DNA of 64,000 nt. It comes from DAOMFB01 sp963721385. GTDB lineage: Bacteria; Acidobacteriota; Thermoanaerobaculia; UBA5066. The stretch spans positions 992,001 through 1,056,000 of the forward strand of contig CAVRJB010000013.1 in the NCBI GenBank assembly GCA_963721385.1, in the 5' to 3' direction. The stretch's first letter is position 1. Each line of letters starts with the position of its first letter. Made by a program: the position numbers and the translations under genes. The notes beneath the pieces are model-generated. The model saw only the letters and a program-made list of their open reading frames with translations. It had not been told where the DNA came from and did not search any database. Below, piece after piece: positions 16,854 through 25,496 of this stretch.

Positions 16854-17213
16854 GTGGCCGAAGTCGCCCCGTTCGACCCGTCCTGCCTCTTCTGTCGGAT
16901 CGCCCGGCGCGAGATCCCGTCCACGAAGGTCTTCGAAGACGAGGAGTTCTATGCCTTCCGCGATATCGCGCCGAAGGCGCCGACGCACGTCCTCGTGATT
17001 CCGAAGGCGCACCTCCCGGGGCTCTCCGCGGCGTCGCCCGCCGACGCGCCGATGCTGGCACGCCTCCTCCTGACGTTCGCGAAGGTCGCCGCCGGCGAGA
17101 AGGCCTCGGACTACCGCCTCGTCGTGAACAACGGCGCCGACGCGGGCCAGAGCGTCGACCACCTCCATCTCCACCTCCTCGCCGGGCGGTCGTTCGGTTG
17201 GCCTCCCGGCTGA
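16854..17213 (+). CDS. HIT family (HINT-like) nucleotide hydrolase
   Basis: A 119-residue histidine-triad protein of the HINT branch, which hydrolyses purine phosphoramidates such as AMP-lysine. The triad is H103-L-H105-L-H107 in SVDHLHLHLLAGR. Cys11 and Cys14 (CLFCRI) with a His form the zinc site seen in many bacterial HINT proteins. The GTG at 16854 fits the usual N-terminal length; an in-frame start further up lies inside murA. Its last 16 bases overlap the next gene. Confidence 0.93.
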   Translation: MAEVAPFDPSCLFCRIARREIPSTKVFEDEEFYAFRDIAPKAPTHVLVIPKAHLPGLSAASPADAPMLARLLLTFAKVAAGEKASDYRLVVNNGADAGQSVDHLHLHLLAGRSFGWPPG

Positions 17214-19540
17214 GGCCCGGCTCTCTCGCGCTCGCCGCGCTCCTCGCCCTTCCCCCGGCGGCTGCCGCGCCGGAGGAGCCGGACCTCGCAGGCCGCGCCG
17301 CCGACGCGGCCCGCGCCGGCGAGTGGAGCCGGACGCTGGAGGTCCTGTCGCAGCTGAGGCAGCGGGACCCGGAGCACTACGCCGACGGCCGGTTCGACTA
17401 TCTCGCCGCCCGGGCCCACGCCTCGACCGGCCAGACCGCCGAGGCGCTCTCCCGCTTCGGGCGGTTCGTCGGGACGGGGGACTTCTTCGACGTCCCGGCC
17501 CGCCTCGCGGCCGCCCAGCTCCTCTTCGCGGCGGGCGATGGCGGTGCCGCGCTCGACCTCCTGCTCCCGCTTCTGCAGCGCAAGGGAACCTACGTGGCGC
17601 GGCGCGCGCTCCGGATCGCGCTCGACGCCCTCGAGACGCGGAGCGACCCGGCGACGCTGGCCCGCCTCGTCCAGGCCCGGCCTCCGGCTGCGGCGCGCGA
17701 ACGGCGCCGGCTCGCGGCCCTCCGCGCCGCGGACCTCGAGGAGTCCGGCGCGACGAGGGAGGCGGCCGCGCTCCGCGAGGAAATCCTCCGCGAAGCCAAG
17801 CGCGACGATGCCGCCGCGATCGTGCTCGCCCGGGAAATGCGCAGCGCCGAGCCGGCGAAGATGTCCGACCGGCTCCTCCTGCTCCTGATCGACACGGCAC
17901 GGGCCCAGCGCGACCTCGAGCTCGCCGAGACGCTCCTCCTCGAGCGGGACCGGCGGGCCGCGGCGGGCGCCGACGCGGACGAGCGCCTCGCCGCGCGCTT
18001 CGAGCTGGCCCGCCTCTACGCGGCGCGCGGCCGCTTCGCCGAGGCCGCCGCTCTCTTCCGCTCTCTTCTCGCCCTGAAGCCGGCGCACCCGAGAAAGGGC
18101 CACCGACCGGGAGACGACAGTCCGGGCACCGCGGGATTCTGGGTCCGGGTCCGCTTCAACCTCGCCGCGGCGCTCGAGAAGCTCGGGGAGACGGACGGCG
18201 CGGAGAAGGAGCTGGCCCGCGCCGAGAAGGAGCGCGCGGGGCCGTGGAAGCTCTCCATGCTCCAGCGGGCGCGGATCCTGACGCGCGAGGGAAAGTTCGA
18301 AAGGGCCGAGGCGATCTATCGGGACCCGGCCCTCGCGCGCGAGCCGGGGCGCGTCGAGGGGCTCCTGACCCTCGTCCTCCGCCGCGCCGAGGCCGGCGAC
18401 GGGCCCGGTGCGCGCCGGAACCTCGACACCGTCGTGGCGCTCGCGCGAGCAAGGCGTCTCCCCGAGCCATGGCGCTCGGAGCTATCGTTCTGGCACGGGC
18501 GCGTGGCGGAGGCGTCGGGTGATCTCCGCGCCGCCCTCTCGGCGTATGCCCGTCTCCTCGCCGGGCGTCCCTACGGCGCCGCCGGCGAGCGGGCGCGAGC
18601 GCGGATCCTGGCGATGCCTCCCGAGACACGGACGGCGTTCCTCCGCGAGCTCCGCGCCCGCGGTGAGGCGGCGCTCGCGCGGGAGGACGCCCGCGCTGCG
18701 GTCGCACCCCTCCTCCCGGCGGCCCTCCTCGGCGACCCCGCGGCCCGCGATCTCCTCCGCCTCGCCTACCGGAAACTGCCGGGCTACGCCGACATCCTCC
18801 TTGCACCGGAGATCACGGACGCGGCGTTGCCGACCCTCTGCGGCGACGCCGCCGCCTGCCGCCTGATCCAGCTCGGTCTCGCCGAGGAGGCGTCGCCGAT
18901 CGTGCGCGACGCGAGCCGTCTGGACACGATCCTCGGCTGCATGGCCGCCGCCCGGCTCGCCGAGCAGGCGGACGCCGGTCCCTTCGCGCTCGATGCCGCC
19001 GAGGCGCTGGATCGAAAGGTCCCCGACGACTTTCTGCTCGAGCTCGCCCCCGTCTCGGTCCGGCGCGCCCTCGCACCGCGCCCCTTCGACCGCCTTGCCG
19101 CCGAGGCGGCCGCGTCGAGCGGCGTCCCCCGCGACCTCCTCTACGCCGTCATGCGGCAGGAGAGCCGGTTCGACCGCGAGGCGGCCTCTCCAGCGGCGGC
19201 CCGCGGCCTGATGCAGCTCACCCTCCCGACCGCCGGCGAGGCCGCGCGCGAGCTGCACGAGGAGCCCCCCGCGTACCTCCAGCTCTACGAGCCGGCCCGA
19301 TCCCTGAGGCTCGGCGCGAGGACGCTGAAGGGCCTCCTCGCCCGCTTCTCGGGCAACGGCGCCGAAACGATCTCCGGGTACAACGCGGGCGCGGGCCAGA
19401 CGACGCTCTGGGTCGGCGCGGCCCGGAGCCCGGACGAGGTGCTTCTCGCCGCCATCACCTATGTCGAAACGCGCACGTACCTCCGCCGCGTCCTCGCGCA
19501 CCGGACCCTCTACCGCCTCGCGGAGCCGGAGGCGCACTGA
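17198..19540 (+). CDS. Soluble lytic murein transglycosylase (SLT domain)
   Basis: A 780-residue periplasmic enzyme that cleaves the MurNAc-GlcNAc bond forming 1,6-anhydro ends. The TTG at 17198 gives a signal peptide (LRPGSLALAALLALPPAAAA). Residues about 30-600 are a long alpha-solenoid of TPR-like helices (repeated A-x-x-L-x-x-A patterns), as in Slt70. The C-terminal SLT domain has catalytic Glu655 in MRQESRFD, then AARGLMQLTLPTA and ISGYNAGAG, the three family motifs. The start overlaps the HIT gene by 16 bp. It is longer than E. coli Slt70 (about 645 aa) because of extra helical repeats. Confidence 0.92.
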   Translation: MASRLRPGSLALAALLALPPAAAAPEEPDLAGRAADAARAGEWSRTLEVLSQLRQRDPEHYADGRFDYLAARAHASTGQTAEALSRFGRFVGTGDFFDVPARLAAAQLLFAAGDGGAALDLLLPLLQRKGTYVARRALRIALDALETRSDPATLARLVQARPPAAARERRRLAALRAADLEESGATREAAALREEILREAKRDDAAAIVLAREMRSAEPAKMSDRLLLLLIDTARAQRDLELAETLLLERDRRAAAGADADERLAARFELARLYAARGRFAEAAALFRSLLALKPAHPRKGHRPGDDSPGTAGFWVRVRFNLAAALEKLGETDGAEKELARAEKERAGPWKLSMLQRARILTREGKFERAEAIYRDPALAREPGRVEGLLTLVLRRAEAGDGPGARRNLDTVVALARARRLPEPWRSELSFWHGRVAEASGDLRAALSAYARLLAGRPYGAAGERARARILAMPPETRTAFLRELRARGEAALAREDARAAVAPLLPAALLGDPAARDLLRLAYRKLPGYADILLAPEITDAALPTLCGDAAACRLIQLGLAEEASPIVRDASRLDTILGCMAAARLAEQADAGPFALDAAEALDRKVPDDFLLELAPVSVRRALAPRPFDRLAAEAAASSGVPRDLLYAVMRQESRFDREAASPAAARGLMQLTLPTAGEAARELHEEPPAYLQLYEPARSLRLGARTLKGLLARFSGNGAETISGYNAGAGQTTLWVGAARSPDEVLLAAITYVETRTYLRRVLAHRTLYRLAEPEAH

Positions 19541-19553
19541 GGGAAGCGCCCGC

Positions 19554-20228
19554 CTAACGCCGGTAGACGAGAATCCGCGTCGACTGGCGTAGCTCCTCCG
19601 TCCAGCGCGCGATCGCCTCGTTCAGCTTCCGCTCGCGGAGGAGCTCGCGGATCTTGTCCGCGACCTCCCCGTACGGCGGCACCGTGACGAGGCCCGCGGC
19701 GAGCGCCTCGTCGCGGAACGGGCCCTCGTAGTAGGCGCGCATCTCCGCGTCGGTGATCCGGAGGGAGGGGGCGAGGCGCTCGCGGGTGAAGGTGTCGAGG
19801 GCGAGCCCGCGCCGGACGTACGCCGTCGCCTCCTCCTTCGACATTCCCGACTCCATGAGCACCTGCTCGAGCGTCTTCCCGCGCGTGAGGGCGAGCCGCT
19901 CGGAGAGGAGCGCGAGGCGGGCCTCCACCTCCGCCCGGTCCGGATCGAGGCCGCCGGTCTTCCGGAGCTCGCGCTCCCGGAGGAGGTCCGTGATCCGTTC
20001 GTCGAGGACCCGGTCGCGGTAGGCCTTCTCCGACTCGCCCGGGCGCGGCGCGACATACTGCAGGGTGACCAGCTTCGCCACCTCGCTCTCGAGGAGGATC
20101 TCGTCCCCGACGACCGCCGCGATCCGGTCGAGCCGCACGGCCGGGCCGGTCGGCGACGGGCCGGGAGTCGGCTCCGCGGGCGTGCCTGGAGCCGCTGCCA
20201 GCCCCGCGGCGAGGAGGAGCGCGAGCAC
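19554..20228 (-). CDS. SurA N-terminal-like periplasmic chaperone lacking PPIase domain
   Basis: A 224-residue protein with a short signal sequence (LALLLAAGLAAAPG) and then a SurA/PpiD-type N-terminal segment: VRLDRIAAVVGDEILLESEV, with helical elements ERITDLLRERE and LEQVLMESGMSKEEATAYV. The parvulin rotamase domain is absent; instead it ends EAIARWTEELRQSTRILVYRR, which resembles the last strand of SurA. So it looks like a chaperone-only form helping outer-membrane protein folding (inference). The GTG start at 20228 is supported by the signal peptide and the TACGAT hexamer 6 nt upstream; longer frames run into rsmI. Confidence 0.78.
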   Translation of the reverse strand: MLALLLAAGLAAAPGTPAEPTPGPSPTGPAVRLDRIAAVVGDEILLESEVAKLVTLQYVAPRPGESEKAYRDRVLDERITDLLRERELRKTGGLDPDRAEVEARLALLSERLALTRGKTLEQVLMESGMSKEEATAYVRRGLALDTFTRERLAPSLRITDAEMRAYYEGPFRDEALAAGLVTVPPYGEVADKIRELLRERKLNEAIARWTEELRQSTRILVYRR

Positions 20229-20234
20229 GCGGGC

Positions 20235-20240
20235 ATCGTA
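20235..20240 (-). promoter_or_regulatory. Putative -10 of leaderless surA-like gene
   Basis: TACGAT on the minus strand, 6 nt before the GTG. It is back-to-back with the rsmI hexamer at 20253, leaving 12 bp between the two. Confidence 0.5.
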
Positions 20241-20252
20241 GCAAGGCGGAGG

Positions 20253-20258
20253 TACGAT
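20253..20258 (+). promoter_or_regulatory. Putative -10 of leaderless rsmI
   Basis: TACGAT, 6 nt before the rsmI GTG, mirrored by the same hexamer for the divergent gene. No Shine-Dalgarno is seen. Confidence 0.5.
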
Positions 20259-20264
20259 GCGGCC

Positions 20265-20966
20265 GTGACCGCCGAAGGCGCCGGCCGCCTCCTCGTCGTC
20301 GCAACGCCGATCGGAAACCTGGACGACCTCGCGCCCCGCGCGCGACAGGCGCTCGCGACCGCCTCGGTGGTCTGCTGCGAGGACACTCGGCGGACCGGGA
20401 ACCTCTTCGCGCGGTACGGCCTGACGACGCCGCGCCTCTCCTGCCACGAGCACAACGAGCACGCCCGGATCCCGGAAATCCTCGCCCGCCTCGAGGCGGG
20501 TGAGACCGTAGCGCTCGTCTCCGACGCCGGGACGCCCGCCGTCTCGGACCCGGGCCGGCGCCTGGTCGCGGCGGCGGCGAAGGCCGGTCATCGCGTGGAG
20601 GCCGTGCCCGGTCCGTCGGCCGTGACCGCGATTCTCTCGGCGAGCGGCTTCCCGGGTGTTCCCTTCTCGTTCCTCGGCTTTCCACCCGCCCGGCGCGGCG
20701 AGCGCGACCGCTGGTACGCCGCGGCGGCCGCGCGGCGCGAGACGCGGGTCCTCTTCGAGTCGCCGTTCCGGGTGGTCCAGTCGCTGAAGGCGCTCGCGGC
20801 CGCCTGGGGCGATCCCGCCGTCGCGGTCGGTCGGGAGCTGACGAAGGTGCACGAGGAGATCCTGCGCGGACGCGCCTCGGAGGTCGCCGCGATCCTGGAG
20901 GCCCGCCCGGGCATGAAGGGAGAGTTCGCCATCGCCGTCGCTCCGCCCGGGGACGGCGCCGACTGA
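20265..20966 (+). CDS. rsmI: 16S rRNA (cytidine(1402)-2'-O)-methyltransferase
   Basis: RsmI 2'-O-methylates C1402 in the decoding centre of 16S rRNA using SAM. The 233-residue protein has the tetrapyrrole-methylase-type fold: VVATPIGNLDDLAPRA at the N-terminus, CCEDTRRTGNL, LVSDAGTPAVSDPG (SAM binding) and VPGPSAVTAILSASGFP. The usual length is about 280, so the C-terminal domain is slightly short. It starts at GTG; the divergent SurA-like gene is only 36 bp away. Confidence 0.94.
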   Translation: MTAEGAGRLLVVATPIGNLDDLAPRARQALATASVVCCEDTRRTGNLFARYGLTTPRLSCHEHNEHARIPEILARLEAGETVALVSDAGTPAVSDPGRRLVAAAAKAGHRVEAVPGPSAVTAILSASGFPGVPFSFLGFPPARRGERDRWYAAAAARRETRVLFESPFRVVQSLKALAAAWGDPAVAVGRELTKVHEEILRGRASEVAAILEARPGMKGEFAIAVAPPGDGAD

Positions 20967-20969
20967 ACC

Positions 20970-21482
20970 TCAGGCTGCCGAGCAATCCTCCAGCCGGAGG
21001 CGCTCGTCGGCGGCGAGCCGTGCTTCGAGCGAGGGCCACCGGGCGTCGGGCTGCGCCGCGAAGGCGTGGAGATAGAGCGCGACGTCGCGTGCCGGGAACC
21101 CGGCAAGAGCAGCATCGACGGCGGCGTTGACCTTCTTCGCCGGCGGCTCCGGGATCGCCCCCTCGAACGAGAGGTTCGGACCGTCGTGCGGGAGCCCCGC
21201 AGCGTCGAGAAACGCCTCGATCAGCGAGGCTCGCGTCCGGACGAGCGCGGCCGAGAGAACGTAGAGCGCCAGGTCCGCCGCCCGTTTGTCCCGCAGCGTT
21301 CGCCGGACGAGCGCCAGGCGCGTCGCTTCGGGGAGCCTGGCGAATCGCCGGAGGGGGATGTTCTGAAATGCCAGGACGGCGCCGGCAATCCTGTCGGGCA
21401 CGGCGGCGTCGTCGCAGGCGCGGACGACGACCTGCCGCACCTCGCCTGACGACAGATGGCGGAAAAGCTCGTGGGCCTTCAT
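20970..21482 (-). CDS. Hypothetical helical protein
   Basis: A 170-residue protein I do not recognise. It is soluble, almost entirely helical, Ala/Leu/Arg-rich, without a signal peptide or membrane segments. Segments such as EATRLALVRRTLRDKRAADLAL and LIEAFLDAAGLPHDG suggest packed helices, and AKKVNAAVDAALAGFPARDVALYLH another pair. Its acidic N-terminus MKAHELFRHLSSGEVRQ is probably exposed. It converges with rsmI (stops 3 nt apart) and is divergent from the SNF2 helicase gene with a 58-bp gap. A TATTCT hexamer lies 8 nt upstream of the ATG. No function is proposed. Confidence 0.65.
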   Translation of the reverse strand: MKAHELFRHLSSGEVRQVVVRACDDAAVPDRIAGAVLAFQNIPLRRFARLPEATRLALVRRTLRDKRAADLALYVLSAALVRTRASLIEAFLDAAGLPHDGPNLSFEGAIPEPPAKKVNAAVDAALAGFPARDVALYLHAFAAQPDARWPSLEARLAADERLRLEDCSAA

Positions 21483-21490
21483 CGGCGGGG

Positions 21491-21496
21491 AGAATA
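21491..21496 (-). promoter_or_regulatory. Possible -10 hexamer of hypothetical gene
   Basis: TATTCT on the minus strand ends 8 nt before the ATG at 21482; no Shine-Dalgarno is seen. Confidence 0.35.
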
Positions 21497-21540
21497 ACCG
21501 GAAGGCCGCCGCTTCATCTCCCCGCTCGGGCTCTGCGACA

Positions 21541-24500
21541 ATGGAGGGCTTGATCGTCCTCCATGGCGCGTGCGTCCCTGGGCTCGCCGACCCGCCACTG
21601 ACGGGCTTTTTCTTCTGGGCGGAGGGCGCCGTCCCCGTGACCGAGGCCCGGGAGCGTCATCCGCGCGCCCTGGAGGCGGCGGCGATCGAGGCCGCCCTCA
21701 GGAGCGCGGGGTTCCCGCTCGTGCCGCTTCCGCGCCCGGCCCTTGCCTCGGTCGCGCTTCCGGTCCGACACGGGCGCGCCGTCCCCTCGATACCGGGGCT
21801 CCAGGAGGCGTCGGCCTACGGAGTGGCGGGCCCGGCGACGTTGAAGTGGTTCGACGTCCCGGCCCTCCGCCTCTCGGCCGTCGAAACCCTCGACATCCTC
21901 CCCCACCTCGTTGCCTCGCTCCGGTCCCGGCCGCAGGCGCTCCACACCGGGGACGACCTCGACTTCTGGGCCGAGGTGGCGCGCTGGACGCTCGACCTCC
22001 TGCTCCGCCGCCGAGTGGCGCCCACCGCCGACGGGTCGCGGCCGCGCTGGCGGCCCGTCCTTTCGGACCCGAGCGAGCGGAGCCGACTCGCGCGCTTCGC
22101 GGCCGCCCTTCCGGCCTCGGCTCGCACGGCCGCCGCGCCCGACGCCCCGCGCTCCGGGGAGCGGTTTCCACCCGCGGCGAGTGTCCTTCGGGCGTTTCTC
22201 GACGAGACCGTCGACGCCGCGGCGCGGGAGTTCATTCGCGACGTCATTCCCGCCGAGCAGCGTCGGGGGACGGGCAGCCCCGAATCGGCCGCGGTCGCCG
22301 CGCTCGCGACGGCGTCCGTGCCGCCGCTCGACCTGGACGTTCTCGCACGCCTCTACGAGTACAGCCTGCCGCTCCTCGAGCCGCTTCCCGAGGGAGCGCT
22401 CGCGCTCTCGATCCGCGTCTTCCCGCCGCCGCCCGCGGAGCCGGAGACGCCGTGGCGGCTCCGCTACCAGCTCTCCCTCGCGGAGGACCCGTCTGTGGAG
22501 GTCGACGCGGGCGAAGTCTGGGAGAGCGCCACGCCGGGCCTCCGCCGGACCGGCCGCCTCTTCCCGAACCCGCAGGAAGCCCTCCTCGCCCGGCTTGCCA
22601 GCGCCTCCTCGCTCTCGCGCGCCGTGGCTCGGAGCCTCGAGGAGCGCCATCCGGTCGGCGCGGAGCTGACGCTCGACGAGGCCTACAAGTTTCTGACCGA
22701 GGAGGCTCCGCTGCTCTCCGAGGCGGGCGTCCGCGTCCTCCTCCCGGGCGAGGGGAAGCTGACGCGCGTCGGGCTCCGCCTCCGCGTCGGGGAGGGGGGG
22801 CGCGGGTCGGCGCTGACGCGTTTCGGCCTCGAGACCGTCGTCGACTTCGACTGGCAGGTCGCCGTGGGCGACGCGCTCCTCTCGCCAGCCGAGTTCGAGG
22901 AGCTCGCCGCGCGAAAGATCCCTCTCGTCTCGATCCGCGGCGAGTGGGTCCTGCTCGACCGGGAGCACCTCGCGCGGACGCTCCGGATCTTCGACCGGCG
23001 CCCCGCGGGCCGGACGACTCTCGGCGATGTCCTTCGCCTCGCGGGCGGACTGGACGGCGAGGCGGGCGCGTACCCGATCGAAGCGATGACGGGAGACGGC
23101 TGGCTCGGGACGTTCCTCGATCCCTTCGAGGCGCGGAAGGAGATCGCCGCGTTTCGCCCTCCCGGAGCCCTCGTGGGGCAGCTTCGCCACTACCAGGAGC
23201 GCGGCGTCGCGTGGATGCGTTTCCTGACGGCCCGCGGCCTCGGAGCCTGCCTCGCGGACGACATGGGTCTCGGCAAGACGATCCAGTTCCTCGCCGTCCT
23301 GCTCGGGGCGAAGGAGTCGGGCGAGTCGATCCGGCCGTCGCTTCTCGTCTGCCCGACCTCCGTCGCCGAGAACTGGCTGACCGAGGCCGCGCGGTTCGCG
23401 CCGTCGCTCGCCGTCGCGGTCCACCACGGCCCCGAGCGCGCCGCCGGGTCCGCCTTCTCCGAGCTCCTCGGGAGGACCGACCTCCTCGTCACGACGTACG
23501 GGCTCGCCCACCGCGACCGGGCGCTCCTCCAGTCGGTGGTCTGGGAGTACGTCGCGCTCGACGAGGCGCAGAACGTCAAGAACCCGGCCGCGGCGCAGTC
23601 CCGCGCGGTCCGGGCTCTCTCCGCGAGGCGTCGTGCCGCCCTGACCGGCACACCCGTCGAGAATCGCCTCGCCGAGCTGAAGTCGATCTTCGATTTCCTG
23701 AACCCGGGACTCCTCGGAACCGACGACGACTTCCGGCGCGCCTTCTCGGTCCCGATCGAGCGCCAACGCGACCCGCTCGCGACCGAGCGCCTCCGCCGCC
23801 TCACCGGCCCGTTCCTCCTCCGCCGCGCCAAGACCGACCCCGGCGTCATCCCCGATCTCCCCGAGAAGATCGAGACGAAGGAGTACGTCGGGCTGACGCG
23901 CGAGCAGGCCGCGCTCTACCGGGCGGCGACGCGCTCGCTCCTCGAGGGGATCGGCTCCGCGCGGGGACGGAGCCGGCGCGCAAAGGTCCTCTTGCTCCTC
24001 CTCCGCCTGAAGCAGATCTGCGACCACCCGGCGCTCGTCGCGGGCGAGCCGGCGACGCTCGCAGGACGGTCGGCGAAGCTGGCGCGGCTCGTCTCGCTCC
24101 TCGAGGAGACGAGCGCCGAGCGGCGCCCTTCCCTCGTCTTCACGCAGTTCGCCCAGATGGGAAAGCTCCTCGTCGCCGCCCTCGAGGAGCGCTTCGGATC
24201 AGAGGTCCTCTTCCTCCACGGCGGCGTCCCGCGCCGGAGCCGGGCCGACATGGTCCGCCGCTTCCAGGAAGACGACGACCCGCCGCTCGTCTTCGTCCTC
24301 TCGCTCCGGGCCGGCGGCTCGGGCCTGAACCTGACCCGGGCCTCGCATGTCTTCCACTTCGACCGCTGGTGGAACCCCGCGGTCGAGGAGCAGGCGACCG
24401 ACCGGGCGTTCCGGATCGGGCAGACGCAGAACGTACAGGTCCACAAGTTCGTCTGCCGCGGGACCCTGGAGGAGCGGATCGACCGGCTCATCGACGAGAA

Positions 24501-24624
24501 GAAAAGCCTCGCGCGGACGATCGTCGGGCCCGGAGAGACCTGGCTCACCGAGATGTCCGACGCCGAGCTCGTCCGGCTCGTCGCCCTCTCGAAGGACGCC
24601 GTCGACCTGGAGGTGACGGAGTGA
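21541..24624 (+). CDS. SNF2 family helicase/translocase
   Basis: A 1027-residue Swi2/Snf2 ATPase. The N-terminal about 520 residues are a family-specific region containing the bacterial SNF2-associated domain (GVRVLLPGEGKLTRVG, VDFDWQVAVGDALLSPAEFEELA). The motor follows: motif I DDMGLGKT (K579), motif II DEAQ (D674), motif III LTGTPVENRLAELKSIFDF, and the second lobe with motif V/VI RAGGSGLNLTRASHVFHFD and QATDRAFRIGQTQ. It should translocate on dsDNA and remodel protein-DNA complexes or replication blocks; the exact role is not known. Its stop overlaps the GTG of a SWIM zinc-finger gene (GTGA), a recurrent bacterial pairing. Confidence 0.93.
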   Translation: MEGLIVLHGACVPGLADPPLTGFFFWAEGAVPVTEARERHPRALEAAAIEAALRSAGFPLVPLPRPALASVALPVRHGRAVPSIPGLQEASAYGVAGPATLKWFDVPALRLSAVETLDILPHLVASLRSRPQALHTGDDLDFWAEVARWTLDLLLRRRVAPTADGSRPRWRPVLSDPSERSRLARFAAALPASARTAAAPDAPRSGERFPPAASVLRAFLDETVDAAAREFIRDVIPAEQRRGTGSPESAAVAALATASVPPLDLDVLARLYEYSLPLLEPLPEGALALSIRVFPPPPAEPETPWRLRYQLSLAEDPSVEVDAGEVWESATPGLRRTGRLFPNPQEALLARLASASSLSRAVARSLEERHPVGAELTLDEAYKFLTEEAPLLSEAGVRVLLPGEGKLTRVGLRLRVGEGGRGSALTRFGLETVVDFDWQVAVGDALLSPAEFEELAARKIPLVSIRGEWVLLDREHLARTLRIFDRRPAGRTTLGDVLRLAGGLDGEAGAYPIEAMTGDGWLGTFLDPFEARKEIAAFRPPGALVGQLRHYQERGVAWMRFLTARGLGACLADDMGLGKTIQFLAVLLGAKESGESIRPSLLVCPTSVAENWLTEAARFAPSLAVAVHHGPERAAGSAFSELLGRTDLLVTTYGLAHRDRALLQSVVWEYVALDEAQNVKNPAAAQSRAVRALSARRRAALTGTPVENRLAELKSIFDFLNPGLLGTDDDFRRAFSVPIERQRDPLATERLRRLTGPFLLRRAKTDPGVIPDLPEKIETKEYVGLTREQAALYRAATRSLLEGIGSARGRSRRAKVLLLLLRLKQICDHPALVAGEPATLAGRSAKLARLVSLLEETSAERRPSLVFTQFAQMGKLLVAALEERFGSEVLFLHGGVPRRSRADMVRRFQEDDDPPLVFVLSLRAGGSGLNLTRASHVFHFDRWWNPAVEEQATDRAFRIGQTQNVQVHKFVCRGTLEERIDRLIDEKKSLARTIVGPGETWLTEMSDAELVRLVALSKDAVDLEVTE

Positions 24625-25469
24625 GCCGCCGCGCCCCCGGTCCGCGCCTGTCGCTCTCCGACGTCGCCCGGCACCTGCCAGGCTGGCGCGAGCGATGGAT
24701 CGCCGCGGTGCGCGCCTTCGGCTGGGTCGTGCCGGCACCCCGGGGCCGCACCGTCCGCCTCAGGATCGGACGGGACGGCGTCGACGCGACCGTACGCGCC
24801 GGCGGAGCGCCGCAGCACGTCAGTCTCCGCCTCTCTCCGGTGCCGCCGCGGACGTTCGACTCAGCCATGCGGCGCCTCGCCTCGCGCGCCGCCGCGGCCG
24901 CGAGCCTGCTCGCGGGGCGCGTCCCGGACGACGTCGAGCGCGCCTTTCCGGGGAAGCATCGCCTGCTGCCGTCGCGTGCCGACGAAGTGCTCCAGTCCTG
25001 CTCGTGCGGGGAGCGCGACTTCTGCTCCCACCTCGCGGCGGTCCATGCTTCGCTCGCCGTGCGACTCGCGAAGGACCCCCTTCTCCTCTTCGAGCTCCGT
25101 GGCCGCGACCGCGCTGAGGTCGTCGCCGCGCTTCGCAGGAACCGGGCGCGCGAGTCATTCGCCACCGCCGACGCGGCCCCGGAGCCGGCCCCCCGCGCGG
25201 CCCTTCCGCCGGAGGAGGCTTCGTCGCCTCTACCCGAGGGCGTCCTCGCCCGTCCGGAGAACTTCTTCAAGCCCGGCCTCCCGCTCGATTCGCTGGCGAC
25301 CTCCCTCTCTGCGGCCGACCATCCCGAGGCCGTCCTCGCGCGGCTCGGACCGCCCCCGTTCGCGGACGCGGAGGCCGCACGCCTCCTTGCCGACCTCCAC
25401 CGCGCGATCGGCCTCGGCGCCGCGGAGCGTCTCTCCGAGTGGGAGTGGCGGCGCGCGAGCGGCCGCTAG
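24621..25469 (+). CDS. SWIM zinc finger protein
   Basis: A 282-residue protein whose centre carries the SWIM motif CxCx(n)CxH: SCSCGERDFCSHLAAVH. SWIM fingers bind DNA or proteins and in bacteria are typically encoded beside SNF2 translocases. The N-terminal part (WRERWIAAVRAFGWV, DGVDATVRAGG) matches that class. The C-terminal part is Ala/Pro-rich and less conserved (LPEGVLARPENFFKPG). GTG start overlaps the helicase stop, so translation is coupled and the two probably act as a complex; that is inference from context. The gene is convergent with holA. Confidence 0.87.
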   Translation: MSRRAPGPRLSLSDVARHLPGWRERWIAAVRAFGWVVPAPRGRTVRLRIGRDGVDATVRAGGAPQHVSLRLSPVPPRTFDSAMRRLASRAAAAASLLAGRVPDDVERAFPGKHRLLPSRADEVLQSCSCGERDFCSHLAAVHASLAVRLAKDPLLLFELRGRDRAEVVAALRRNRARESFATADAAPEPAPRAALPPEEASSPLPEGVLARPENFFKPGLPLDSLATSLSAADHPEAVLARLGPPPFADAEAARLLADLHRAIGLGAAERLSEWEWRRASGR

Positions 25470-25496
25470 CGGGACGGCTGGCGGAGCGACGCCACG

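Noticed and set aside
21514..24027. Long open frame (837 codons) on the minus strand opposite the SNF2 gene
   Set aside because: It is the antisense shadow of a GC-rich gene; its Arg/Glu/Gly-rich product has no domain, and the plus strand has clear SNF2 motifs.
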